A stretch of 16,569 nucleotides of DNA from Fontivivens sp964399735 (GCA_964399735.1 CAYNSO010000086.1:1-16569), one strand, 5' to 3'; shown: positions 1 through 6,019, counted from the stretch's first letter. A program made the numbers and translations. Notes: a model not told the origin generated them from the sequence alone.

Positions 1-111
1 TAATAGAAAATTATGGGCCGTATGTAAACCTGGAAAACAGCGTTTGTATGGAAAAAATAATTGCCTGATGTTTTACCGGTTTAAACATTTTATATTTTCA
101 ATTTTGTAAAG

Positions 112-303
112 ATGAAACCAAAAGAAATATTGTTACAGGAAATTGAGGACATGCCGGAAGAAATGATCAGGGAAGCGATTGATTTTGTTCGCTATCTGAA
201 GCATAGAAAATACAAGTTTGGCGCAACTACTCTTGCCGGTGAATCTGCCCTTAAAAAAGATTGGCTCAAGCCTGAGGAGGATGAGGCTTGGCAAGGTTTA
301 TAA
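112..303 (+). CDS. DUF2281-like antitoxin, apparently orphan
   Basis: A 63-residue protein with an N-terminal amphipathic segment (about residues 5-30, including an E-E-M-I-R-E-A-I-D-F-V-R-Y-L-K pattern) and a C-terminal tail ending K-D-W-L-K-P-E-E-D-E-A-W. This combination is typical of small DUF2281 proteins, which normally act as antitoxins encoded just upstream of a toxin gene. The first in-frame ATG is used; there is no convincing ribosome-binding site before it (GTAAAG). The usual partner is missing: the next 200 bases hold no recognisable PIN or MazF/PemK-like toxin, only a degenerate repeat. It may therefore be an orphan antitoxin left after toxin loss, or act on a toxin elsewhere. 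The family call rests on sequence pattern recognition; solitary function is inference. Confidence 0.7.
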   Translation: MKPKEILLQEIEDMPEEMIREAIDFVRYLKHRKYKFGATTLAGESALKKDWLKPEEDEAWQGL

Positions 304-315
304 TAATAAAAAATT

Positions 316-366
316 TTCTCTGCGTTCACTGCGTCCTCGGCGGTTTCAATCTTTAACAGCAAAGGT
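316..366. repeat. Degenerate CTCTGCG-type intergenic repeat
   Basis: Three imperfect tandem nonamers occupy 318-326 (CTCTGCGTT), 327-335 and 336-344, followed by TTTCAAT. About 10 bases later AACAGCAAAGGTCAAG (355-370) is a partial inverse of the same theme, resembling the AACCGCAAAGGACGCAAAG arm of longer copies. Such CTCTGCGT-rich elements are scattered between genes of many environmental bacteria; their function is unknown. Here the copy is degenerate and sits directly after the orphan antitoxin, where the partner toxin would be expected. That the repeat replaced a toxin gene is inference. Confidence 0.5.
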
Positions 367-467
367 CAAGTTATCTGTTTCAGCCATTGATTTTTTTTAC
401 TTGCAATTTATTTTGTTTTGTTGAATGTATTTAGTCTATGAATAATTCCATATTATTCAAAAAACAC

Positions 468-496
468 TTTACATTTTCCCCTGAATGACGTATATT
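468..496 (+). promoter_or_regulatory. Promoter of the RHH antitoxin / PIN toxin pair
   Basis: A TTTACA -35 box (468-473) and a TATATT -10 box (491-496) are separated by exactly 17 bp, each matching 5 of 6 consensus bases. An alternative perfect TATAAT lies at 497-502. Transcription would start around 503-509, giving a very short leader before GGAGAG (513-518) and the ATG at 523. The -10 lies inside the inverted repeat at 486-512, so repressor binding there would block RNA polymerase. Confidence 0.65.
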
Positions 497-512
497 TATA
501 ATGTATACGTCA
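486..512. promoter_or_regulatory. Perfect 9-bp inverted repeat, putative antitoxin operator
   Basis: TGACGTATA (486-494) and its exact reverse complement TATACGTCA (504-512) flank a 9-bp spacer that contains most of TATAAT. The dyad covers the -10 region and ends just before the ribosome-binding site of the RHH-type antitoxin. Ribbon-helix-helix antitoxins commonly autorepress through such palindromes, so this is the expected place for the operator. The symmetry is seen directly; the protein bound is inferred. Confidence 0.65.
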
Positions 513-522
513 GGAGAGACTT

Positions 523-768
523 ATGAATACAAAATTAACATTACGATTGGATAAGCAAGTTATTACACGGATCAAGAATTATACGATGAAAAACAATGTC
601 TCTCTTTCAAAATTCACCGAGCATGTTTTCAGGCAGATACTGGAAAATTCTGAAGATCAATCCAAAAACCTGACTCCCATTGTTAACAAGTACAAAGGAA
701 TATTGAAAAATAAACAAGTTGATGAAAAGAACGAATTAGCCGATATTTTAATCCAAAAGCATTCCTGA
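523..768 (+). CDS. Ribbon-helix-helix-type antitoxin (DUF6364-like)
   Basis: An 81-residue protein whose N-terminus (N-T-K-L-T-L-R-L-D-K, then I-T-R-I-K-N-Y and S-L-S-K-F-T-E-H-V) fits the beta strand-helix-helix pattern of ribbon-helix-helix DNA-binding antitoxins, specifically the DUF6364-type group usually paired with PIN-domain toxins. The lysine-rich C-terminal half (about 50-81) would be the toxin-neutralising tail. A strong GGAGAG ribosome-binding site precedes the ATG by about 5 bases. The toxin start lies one base after the stop, so the two genes are almost certainly co-transcribed and translationally coupled. Autoregulation through the palindrome at 486-512 is likely. DNA binding and pairing follow from family knowledge and context. 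Confidence 0.8.
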   Translation: MNTKLTLRLDKQVITRIKNYTMKNNVSLSKFTEHVFRQILENSEDQSKNLTPIVNKYKGILKNKQVDEKNELADILIQKHS

Positions 769-769
769 T

Positions 770-1183
770 ATGGATCGACTATTTATTGATTGTAATATCC
801 TCATCGATTGGTTGACAGACAGGCAACCTTTTGCTATTCATGCCTCAAAATTATTGGCTCTTATTGAAAGACGTCATGTTACCGGCTGTGTTTCACCATT
901 AACGTTATCCAATACTTACTATATTCTTCGCAAGCAAACCGGTAAAAGCATTGCCACAAATTTTTTGCGGGATGCCGGGAGTCTTTTTGAAATTGTCGAT
1001 ATTACAAGAACAATCACTCTGGATGCCATTGAAAACAGATATAAGGATTTTGAAGACGATTTACATTTTTTTACGGCTATTAATAACAAAATCGATTATA
1101 TCATTACAAGAAATAAAGCTGATTTTAAGAAAGATGAAATCAGAGTGTTAACTGCTGAAGAGTATTTGCAGCTTTTATTATAA
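770..1183 (+). CDS. PIN-domain ribonuclease toxin (VapC-like)
   Basis: A 137-residue, single-domain PIN protein. The acidic metal-binding positions are visible: D7 in F-I-D-C-N-I-L-I-D, D96 (next to D97) in the D-F-E-D-D-L-H-F segment, and D118 in T-R-N-K-A-D-F, followed by the V-L-T-A-E-E-Y-L ending typical of this subgroup. The central S-P-L-T-L-S-N-T-Y-Y-I-L-R-K segment also matches the PIN_3-like subgroup. PIN toxins are Mg/Mn-dependent endoribonucleases held inactive by their antitoxin; the RNA target here is unknown. There is no independent ribosome-binding site and the gap to the antitoxin stop is one base, so translation is probably coupled. Length and motifs are complete, so the gene looks intact. 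Confidence 0.85.
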   Translation: MDRLFIDCNILIDWLTDRQPFAIHASKLLALIERRHVTGCVSPLTLSNTYYILRKQTGKSIATNFLRDAGSLFEIVDITRTITLDAIENRYKDFEDDLHFFTAINNKIDYIITRNKADFKKDEIRVLTAEEYLQLLL

Positions 1184-1196
1184 CAGTACAATTTCT

Positions 1197-1412
1197 ATGA
1201 CGAAAAACCCCCATACAAAATATATTCATGAAGGCAGCTACGCTGCAAAAGTTGATGTTGACCTTATTGAGAATGAAGAAGGCTGGGCGCCCTATATTTC
1301 TGTTGAGGATTCTTTCAAGCTTGATGATATTCGTAATGCCCTGAAAAAAGGCGATATACAGAAAGCATCTCAACTGGGCCGCATTTTCAAGTTAACTCCT
1401 ATCGATGTTTAA
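1197..1412 (+). CDS. Small conserved protein of unknown function
   Basis: A 71-residue, acidic protein with Y-I-H-E-G-S-Y-A-A-K-V near the N-terminus, a G-W-A-P-Y-I-S-V-E-D segment, then K-L-D-D-I-R-N-A-L-K-K-G-D-I and a final F-K-L-T-P-I. I recognise this as a widespread small hypothetical protein often found near toxin-antitoxin genes, but I know of no assigned function. There is no membrane segment or cysteine. It begins 13 bases after the toxin stop with no clear ribosome-binding site, and its TAA overlaps the ATG of the flavoprotein by one base (TAATG). This suggests that 523-2605 is one transcription unit. A role as an accessory antitoxin or regulator is possible but unsupported. Confidence 0.65.
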   Translation: MTKNPHTKYIHEGSYAAKVDVDLIENEEGWAPYISVEDSFKLDDIRNALKKGDIQKASQLGRIFKLTPIDV

Positions 1413-2605
1413 TGTTTTCACCGCATAAATCAAATTCCCTTAATGTCCTCATTCTCGGCGGCGGGCCGGCGGGTTTAATGTGCGCCTGGCAGGCAGCGCG
1501 GCGCGGCCGCTCTGTGCTCATTTTGGAACGTGGTAAGCGCCCCGGCGGCAAAATAGCCATCTCCGGCGGCGGCAAGTGCAATTTCACCAACCGGTCCTGT
1601 AGCGAAGATGATTTCGTCTCCGCCAATCCCCCTTTTGTGCGCTCCGCTTTGGCCCGTTTCGGACCGGCGGATTTTATGCGCCTGCTCGCAGAATATCACA
1701 TCCCCTGGGAAGAGCGCGAGCAGGGACGCCTGTTTGGCGCCAAATCCGCTACGCACATTGTGGACATGCTGGTTGATTTATGTTCAAGGCAGAGAGTGAG
1801 ATTTGTATTAAAGTGTGATATACAGTCCGTAGAAAAAACCGGGGATAAATATCTGCTAAAAACGAACAAGGGCGTATACCGGGCGCAATCCCTGGTCGTT
1901 GCCTGCGGCGGCAAGGCGTATCCACAGGCGGGCGCTACGGATTTTGGTTATCGTCTTGCCGAACAATTCCACATTCCGGTTATTACGCCGCTGCCGGGTC
2001 TCGCGCCGCTGCGCTATACAAAACCAGATTATGATTTAGGGGGATTGACGGGTATCAGTTTAACCGCGGGCGTAACTCACGCCGGCAGAACCTTTACCGA
2101 CCAGGTATTGTTTACGGATCGCTCGTTGAGCGGCCCGGCCATTTTGCAAGCCTCCTGCACCTGGAGGTCCGGCGAAGCGGTGAGCATCGACTGGCTGCCG
2201 GGGACGGATGTTTTCGAACTGTTGTGGGAGAAAAAGCAAGCCCGCGGCGCAACGCCGGTCACCAAATGGCTCGACCCGCTGCTGCCGAACCGGATGGCGC
2301 GGCTATGGATGCAGCGCTATTTCCCGGCAGAGACCCTGGCGAAATGCAGCCGCGAACAACTGCTGCAATTCTGCAACTCGCTCAACCAATGGCAGTTTTA
2401 TCCCGCCGGAACTCTGGGCTTTAAAAAGGCTGAAACCACCCTGGGCGGCGTGGCTACCAATGCGCTCTCTTCCAAAACCATGCAGGTTAAGGATGTACCG
2501 GGACTCTATTTCATCGGCGAGGTTGTGGATGTAACGGGACGGCTGGGCGGCTATAACCTGCAATGGGCCTGGTCCAGCGGGTTTGCGGCGGGACAGTTTG
2601 TGTAA
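1412..2605 (+). CDS. yhiN: HI0933/YhiN-family FAD-dependent oxidoreductase
   Basis: A 397-residue cytoplasmic flavoprotein. The Rossmann motif G16-G-G-P-A-G21 is followed by the acidic residue E39 expected to bind the adenosine ribose of FAD. The family signature S-G-G-G-K-C-N-F-T-N spans residues 51-60, and the C-terminal segment G-E-V-V-D-V-T-G-R-L-G-G-Y-N-L-Q-W-A forms the second FAD-contacting part. Length is normal for YhiN/HI0933 proteins (about 390-420). The physiological substrate of most members is unknown; some relatives are BaiN-type enoyl reductases. The ATG overlaps the previous stop by one base and lacks a ribosome-binding site, so translation may be coupled; about 10 extra residues precede the Rossmann strand. 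The gene is visibly richer in GC than its neighbours, especially 1450-1760 and 2140-2600, suggesting a separate history. Confidence 0.92.
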   Translation: MFSPHKSNSLNVLILGGGPAGLMCAWQAARRGRSVLILERGKRPGGKIAISGGGKCNFTNRSCSEDDFVSANPPFVRSALARFGPADFMRLLAEYHIPWEEREQGRLFGAKSATHIVDMLVDLCSRQRVRFVLKCDIQSVEKTGDKYLLKTNKGVYRAQSLVVACGGKAYPQAGATDFGYRLAEQFHIPVITPLPGLAPLRYTKPDYDLGGLTGISLTAGVTHAGRTFTDQVLFTDRSLSGPAILQASCTWRSGEAVSIDWLPGTDVFELLWEKKQARGATPVTKWLDPLLPNRMARLWMQRYFPAETLAKCSREQLLQFCNSLNQWQFYPAGTLGFKKAETTLGGVATNALSSKTMQVKDVPGLYFIGEVVDVTGRLGGYNLQWAWSSGFAAGQFV

Positions 2606-2643
2606 GGCCCATCGATGGATTCATTGTTTTAATTTATAAACTG

Positions 2644-3117
2644 TTATACACTGCGGCTCTGTTTGAGAGATTGCAAATTTCTGTTGATCTGCGCAATATG
2701 CCGGTCAATATGTTCGGCATAGCCCTGCATCAGCATTTCCAGGGAAAGTACACCGCGAAGCGAATGCGTACCGGTTTTCTGCCATTCCTGTGCCGTCAAA
2801 GTTTGCAAAAATTTGTAATTCATACTGCGCATTAATTTGATGATAGCCAGCGCATCATCCATGCTGATATTATTGTAACGCAACGCCACCGCCCAGGTCA
2901 TTTCATCAAAGTTCATCACAATAGCCGGGGTATCCGCCACAAACGTCCGCCAGCGCACATAACATTGTACTTCGGCGTCGGCAAGGTGAACGATTATTTC
3001 GTGAATTGACCAGGCATTGGCAGCCGGTTTGTAATTTAGCGTTTCTGCATCCAGTCCGGCTATAGCCGCCTGAAGATTTTTCGGGTCATTTTTAAATTTT
3101 TCCAGATCTATTACTAT
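2644..3117 (-). CDS. DinB/YfiT-like four-helix metalloprotein with ATA start
   Basis: Read from an ATA codon (3117-3115), this is a 157-residue DinB-superfamily protein. It begins V-I-D-L-E-K-F, continues with N-A-W-S-I-H-E-I-I-V-H-L-A-D-A-E, and ends with E-H-I-D-R-H-I-A-Q-I. The likely metal ligands are H44, H136 and H140. These four-helix-bundle proteins include thiol transferases and putative metal-dependent hydrolases; the substrate cannot be told. An in-frame TAG lies at 3129-3127, so the start must be downstream. GAGG (3127-3124) sits six bases before the ATA, ideal ribosome-binding spacing, and no in-frame ATG, GTG or TTG occurs before GTG 2958. Starting at that GTG would remove 53 residues including H44. 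Either ATA is a rare start codon or an ATG was mutated and the gene is damaged. It converges on yhiN with a 38-base gap. Confidence 0.8.
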   Translation of the reverse strand: MVIDLEKFKNDPKNLQAAIAGLDAETLNYKPAANAWSIHEIIVHLADAEVQCYVRWRTFVADTPAIVMNFDEMTWAVALRYNNISMDDALAIIKLMRSMNYKFLQTLTAQEWQKTGTHSLRGVLSLEMLMQGYAEHIDRHIAQINRNLQSLKQSRSV

Positions 3118-3320
3118 TTTCTTCCTCTAGTTTTATCTTTTCAGGCTTGATTTGTTATTGACCAATTTGGATTACTGCTCCAAATCCAGGGATTATAAAA
3201 TCCGTTTGTTATTCATCCCTGTAAAAGTGACCTCTTTGGCAGTAATAGAACCGGGCTTACAGTTTATAAACATTACCACAGCTAAGGAGCAGGGCGAGAG
3301 CGCTTTGAAATAATGTTTTG

Positions 3321-3372
3321 TTTAAGAACTTGCGTTCATTTTCAATTAATAAAAAGAAATTTAAGTTCTTGC
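3321..3372. promoter_or_regulatory. Two TTTAAGNNCTTGC boxes, putative operators
   Basis: TTTAAGAACTTGC (3321-3333) and TTTAAGTTCTTGC (3360-3372) are direct repeats with a 39-base period. Each contains the palindrome AAGNNCTT, and the two 8-mers are also exact reverse complements of each other, so the pair can form a stem with a 31-base loop. They lie about 50-100 bases upstream of the methyltransferase -10. Because that enzyme carries its own helix-turn-helix domain, these are candidate autoregulatory sites; this is inference. Confidence 0.35.
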
Positions 3373-3395
3373 TTTTTTGATAAATAGATAATATT

Positions 3396-3424
3396 TTGTA
3401 TATAGTTGTTTAATGTTGTATAAT
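3396..3424 (+). promoter_or_regulatory. Putative promoter of the methyltransferase
   Basis: A perfect TATAAT lies at 3419-3424, with TTGTAT (3396-3401) 17 bases upstream as a weak -35 (3 of 6). Predicted initiation around 3431 leaves only about 7 bases before the ATG at 3438, and no strong ribosome-binding site is present. The message may be leaderless or nearly so. Confidence 0.45.
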
Positions 3425-3437
3425 CTTTTGAGAATTT

Positions 3438-4505
3438 ATGGAAAAATATTATTCAATCAGCGAAGCGGCAGATATACTTGGCGTGAACAAGGAAACATTG
3501 CGCAGATGGGATAAAACCGGCAAGTTTACTACCAGCAGAAATCCGATCAATAATTACCGGGTATATACAGCGAACCAGGTTAATCAATTTGTCAAAGATC
3601 TGCAACTGGATTATGTAACTCAATATACTACAGAAAAATTGAAAAATCCATATTTTAAAACAGCGCTTGGTGAATTATATAACCTGGATGTTTTAAAATT
3701 TTTGGAAGCAATTGAAAGTGAAACAGTCGATCTCATTTTCGCCGATCCTCCTTATAATATTAAAAAAGCCGAATGGGATTCTTTTCAGTCCCAAAAGCAA
3801 TATGTTGAATGGAGTCTTGCCTGGATCAGGGAAGCGCATCGTATTCTCAAACCGCATGGCGCCCTTTATATCTGTGGCTTTTCCGAAATTTTAGCAGATA
3901 TTAAATGGGCGGCTAATTACATGTTTAAAGGCTGTAAATGGCTGGTATGGTTTTACCGGAATAAAGCCAATTTAGGGAATGATTGGGGGCGTTCTCACGA
4001 AAGTATATTACATTTTCGCAAAGGCAAGGATTTCATCTTTAATATAGATGAAATAAGAATTCCTTATAATGCGCATACTCTTAAATATCCCAAGCGTCCG
4101 CAAGCAGTTACTTCGCAATACAATAATGGCAAAGGCAAGCAATATATATGGGAACCTAATCCACAGGGCGCCAAACCCAAAGATGTTTTAGAGATACCAA
4201 CCTTGTCCAATGGTTCCTGGGAAAAAACAGTCCATGAAACCCAAAAACCGGTGGAATTGGTAAAAAAATGTGTGTTGTCTTCTTCATATCCCGGGCATTT
4301 GATTGTTGATCCTTTCGGCGGCTCGGGAACAACTTTTGCCGTTGCCGAAGCATTCTCCCGTAAATGGCTGGGAACAGAGATTAATCTGGCTTATTGTGAA
4401 ATTATCAAACAACGATTATCAGATTGTGAACAAATCGATCGTATTGCTACCGGAAAAGATGAAGTTGAAGCTGTCGAAAGAAGAAAAAAACTACGGATTC
4501 AGTAA
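3438..4505 (+). CDS. MerR-like HTH fused to beta-class DNA adenine methyltransferase
   Basis: A 355-residue fusion. Residues 4-45 form a MerR/excisionase-type helix-turn-helix (S-I-S-E-A-A-D-I-L-G-V-N-K-E-T-L-R-R-W, ending N-N-Y-R-V-Y-T). Residues 75-330 form an N6_N4 methyltransferase: the catalytic motif IV D-P-P-Y-N-I is at 103-108, and T-Q-K-P (268-271) then D-P-F-G-G-S-G-T-T (291-299, AdoMet motif I) follow. Catalytic motif before the AdoMet motif is the beta-class order, and DPPY favours N6-adenine over N4-cytosine. It should protect the host from the convergent endonuclease, whose gene overlaps its 3' end. The fused HTH probably binds its own promoter to limit synthesis, doing the job of a separate controller protein. 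The recognition sequence cannot be read from the protein. Confidence 0.9.
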   Translation: MEKYYSISEAADILGVNKETLRRWDKTGKFTTSRNPINNYRVYTANQVNQFVKDLQLDYVTQYTTEKLKNPYFKTALGELYNLDVLKFLEAIESETVDLIFADPPYNIKKAEWDSFQSQKQYVEWSLAWIREAHRILKPHGALYICGFSEILADIKWAANYMFKGCKWLVWFYRNKANLGNDWGRSHESILHFRKGKDFIFNIDEIRIPYNAHTLKYPKRPQAVTSQYNNGKGKQYIWEPNPQGAKPKDVLEIPTLSNGSWEKTVHETQKPVELVKKCVLSSSYPGHLIVDPFGGSGTTFAVAEAFSRKWLGTEINLAYCEIIKQRLSDCEQIDRIATGKDEVEAVERRKKLRIQ

Positions 4506-5402
4506 ATGCCATATATCATTTAATATCAGTTTTGAAAACGGGAATATGTGTTTATTAAAAGGGGCCTGTTTGGCTACTTTGGGTACATCCAGATAATAAT
4601 AACCCTCTAATTCGGTTAAGAATTTTGTATAAACCATAAACAAATTGGAGACAAAGGTATAACTTATTTTAGGTTCATCTGCATCATCTTTTCTTTGAAT
4701 ATCGTTTTGCGAAATCCCCAAAATTCTTACCGGGTGGCCTAAAAATCTTTCCATTAAAAGTTTATCGATAAAGATTTTTGGCATTCGGTCTTTAGTTGTT
4801 GTTTTTAAAGATATTACAATTTCATCAGGGTCAATATCTTTCGAATTCGATTTTACATTTTTATAGGGTGATATAACAACATCCGTTTCACATTTATAGA
4901 ATTTTACTCCTTCGTCCGTGTCATAAGGAATATTTAATATCACTTTTTTCATCGGGATTGCTATTTTATGCAGAATGATTCGAATCAATTCTTCAAAACG
5001 GTTCCCTACATGTTTTCTTGAACTGTTGGGTTCAACTAAAAGGTCGAGACCTATACCAATTGATTGTTGGACCGTATAAATTACTTTATCAACAGTATCA
5101 TAATGGTTTTTTTCAAAAAAACGTTGGCCGGCCCCAAGTTTAGTGAATAATTTTTCAAGTTCATGATACTCCTGGAGAAAAATATCCGGTTCTCTTATAA
5201 ACAGATTTTGATGAAATGGTCTTATCGTTTTTTTTGTACCCGCAATTGTTGAAGAACAAATGACATAATCGGAAAAGTGGGTTTCTTTATTAATCATATC
5301 CCGCATATAATGTAAAACTCTAATGGAGACATTGATAAATTCTTCCATCGAATTTTTAGGAGCTTGCAAATCTTCAACTAATGTTGTCATACATGATCCC
5401 AT
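4491..5402 (-). CDS. Putative Type II restriction endonuclease, PD-(D/E)XK type
   Basis: A 303-residue protein convergent with, and overlapping by 15 bp, the methyltransferase. The central part reads as a restriction-enzyme fold: G-N-R-F-E-E-L (E137/E138 on a helix), C-E-T-D-V-V-I (D174), then E-I-V-I-S-L-K-T-T-T-K-D-R (S198-L-K200). A serine where the usual acidic residue precedes L-K, plus D213 or E218 further along, resembles the relocated-carboxylate active sites of Cfr10I/NgoMIV/EcoRII-type enzymes, and the K-T-T-x-K-D-R run also recalls that group. Specificity is unknown. ATG 5402 is the longest start but has no ribosome-binding site; ATG 5390 is preceded by GGGA at suitable spacing and may be the real one. 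Endonuclease identity is inferred from the motifs and the adjacent methyltransferase. Confidence 0.72.
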   Translation of the reverse strand: MGSCMTTLVEDLQAPKNSMEEFINVSIRVLHYMRDMINKETHFSDYVICSSTIAGTKKTIRPFHQNLFIREPDIFLQEYHELEKLFTKLGAGQRFFEKNHYDTVDKVIYTVQQSIGIGLDLLVEPNSSRKHVGNRFEELIRIILHKIAIPMKKVILNIPYDTDEGVKFYKCETDVVISPYKNVKSNSKDIDPDEIVISLKTTTKDRMPKIFIDKLLMERFLGHPVRILGISQNDIQRKDDADEPKISYTFVSNLFMVYTKFLTELEGYYYLDVPKVAKQAPFNKHIFPFSKLILNDIWHLLNP

Positions 5403-5451
5403 TTTTTTCTGTTATCTGTTAGTATTTTCTTTGCATGTGTGTTTTTATTTT

Positions 5452-5646
5452 TTACTCCAAAATCTCCTGCACTCTTCCTATTTCTCCGCTCTCCAAACGT
5501 ACTTTGATGCCGCGATGATGTTTTGGCGCGCTGGTTAACAGGTCTTTGACGATACCCTCGGTGCGTTTGCCGGTACGCTGATCTTTTTTCAATACAATCG
5601 AAACTTTTTGTCCCGGTTTGATATTGGCGCGAATTTTTCCATCCAT
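5452..5646 (-). CDS. ywbE: YwbE family protein
   Basis: A 64-residue protein closely matching the YwbE (UPF0196) family over its whole length: the N-terminal R-A-N-I-K-P-G-Q-K-V segment, then V-L-K-K-D-Q-R-T-G-K-R-T-E-G-I-V-K-D-L-L-T, and the end G-I-K-V-R-L-E-S-G-E-I-G-R-V-Q-E-I. It is probably a small beta-rich cytoplasmic protein; its function is not established. An AAAGGAA ribosome-binding site lies at good spacing before the ATG. It is 49 bases upstream of the endonuclease gene on the same strand, so part of the endonuclease message may come from its promoter, though YwbE is not known to be tied to restriction systems. The gene looks complete. Confidence 0.9.
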   Translation of the reverse strand: MDGKIRANIKPGQKVSIVLKKDQRTGKRTEGIVKDLLTSAPKHHRGIKVRLESGEIGRVQEILE

Positions 5647-5961
5647 TTTGATAATTCCTTTATCCTGATATTGATTATCAAAAGCCGGTTTCGGTAGAAT
5701 CGCATGACCGGCCGATTATTTTCATTTCTTCCACTCTGAACGAGTATAGTATAAAAAAAACACTGGAAAAAACCTATTCAATTTTCAATTGACTCGGTAA
5801 GAGTTTCTATATTTATGTATACAATCGTGTACTCTTTTGTGTTAAATAACCCATTTTCCCGTTTTAATCTTTTATAAACGGTTTTCTTTTTTTATGGAAA
5901 AAGTGATAGCGCTATATTTTAAAAACGTCAACAAATTGTGAATTAATAATAAAAAGGATTT

Positions 5962-5996
5962 GATAACCATTTTTTATGGTTTATTTGATGGTTATC
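5962..5996. promoter_or_regulatory. Dyad overlapping the -35 of the signalling operon
   Basis: GATAACCAT (5962-5970) and its exact reverse complement ATGGTTATC (5988-5996) form a 9-bp dyad with a 17-base centre. The centre contains another ATGGTT copy (5976-5981), so a shorter alternative pairing AACCAT/ATGGTT (5965-5970 with 5976-5981) is possible. The right arm overlaps the putative -35 TTGATG (5985-5990). An operator for a response regulator or repressor is the simplest reading; the binder is unknown. Confidence 0.5.
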
Positions 5997-6019
5997 CTGT
6001 TGTTTATTATAATTATAAT
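5985..6019 (+). promoter_or_regulatory. Promoter of the five-gene signalling operon
   Basis: TTGATG (5985-5990, 4 of 6) is followed after 17 bases by TATAAT (6008-6013), immediately repeated as a second TATAAT (6014-6019). Two perfect tandem -10 boxes are notable in this AT-rich spacer. Initiation around 6020-6026 would give a leader of about 195 bases before the ATG at 6220. Confidence 0.5.

Larger units (their letters stand above)
3118..3437. other. 320-base divergent intergenic region with hairpins
   Basis: This stretch separates the DinB-like gene (minus) from the methyltransferase (plus) and holds no believable ORF. Two small perfect dyads lie close together: ATTTGGA/TCCAAAT (3165-3171 and 3179-3185, 7-base loop) and CAGGGAT/ATCCCTG (3187-3193 and 3215-3221, 21-base loop). 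Further right are two AAGNNCTT boxes and the putative methyltransferase promoter. No terminator with a clear U-tract was found. Confidence 0.5.

Noticed and set aside
3..68. Open frame of 21 codons ending TGA, possible tail of an upstream gene
   Set aside because: It is too short to recognise, and another frame (2-109) is also open, so neither can be called.
218..424. 68-codon ORF overlapping the DUF2281-like gene
   Set aside because: It is the +2 frame of that gene running through the CTCTGCG-type repeat; the S-L-R-S-L-R-type translation is characteristic of the repeat, not of a protein.
2303..2563. Minus-strand and alternate-frame ORFs inside yhiN (for example 2208-2534 and 2303-2563)
   Set aside because: They are shadows of a GC-rich gene, with no family resemblance or ribosome-binding site.
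2609..2618. CCATCGATGG palindrome between yhiN and the DinB-like gene as a terminator
   Set aside because: It has no loop and no adjacent U-tract; the self-complementary 10-mer is probably incidental.
2644..2958. GTG-initiated 104-residue version of the DinB-like protein
   Set aside because: It removes 53 residues of clear family sequence, including a conserved metal-ligand His; the ribosome-binding site lies upstream of 3117.
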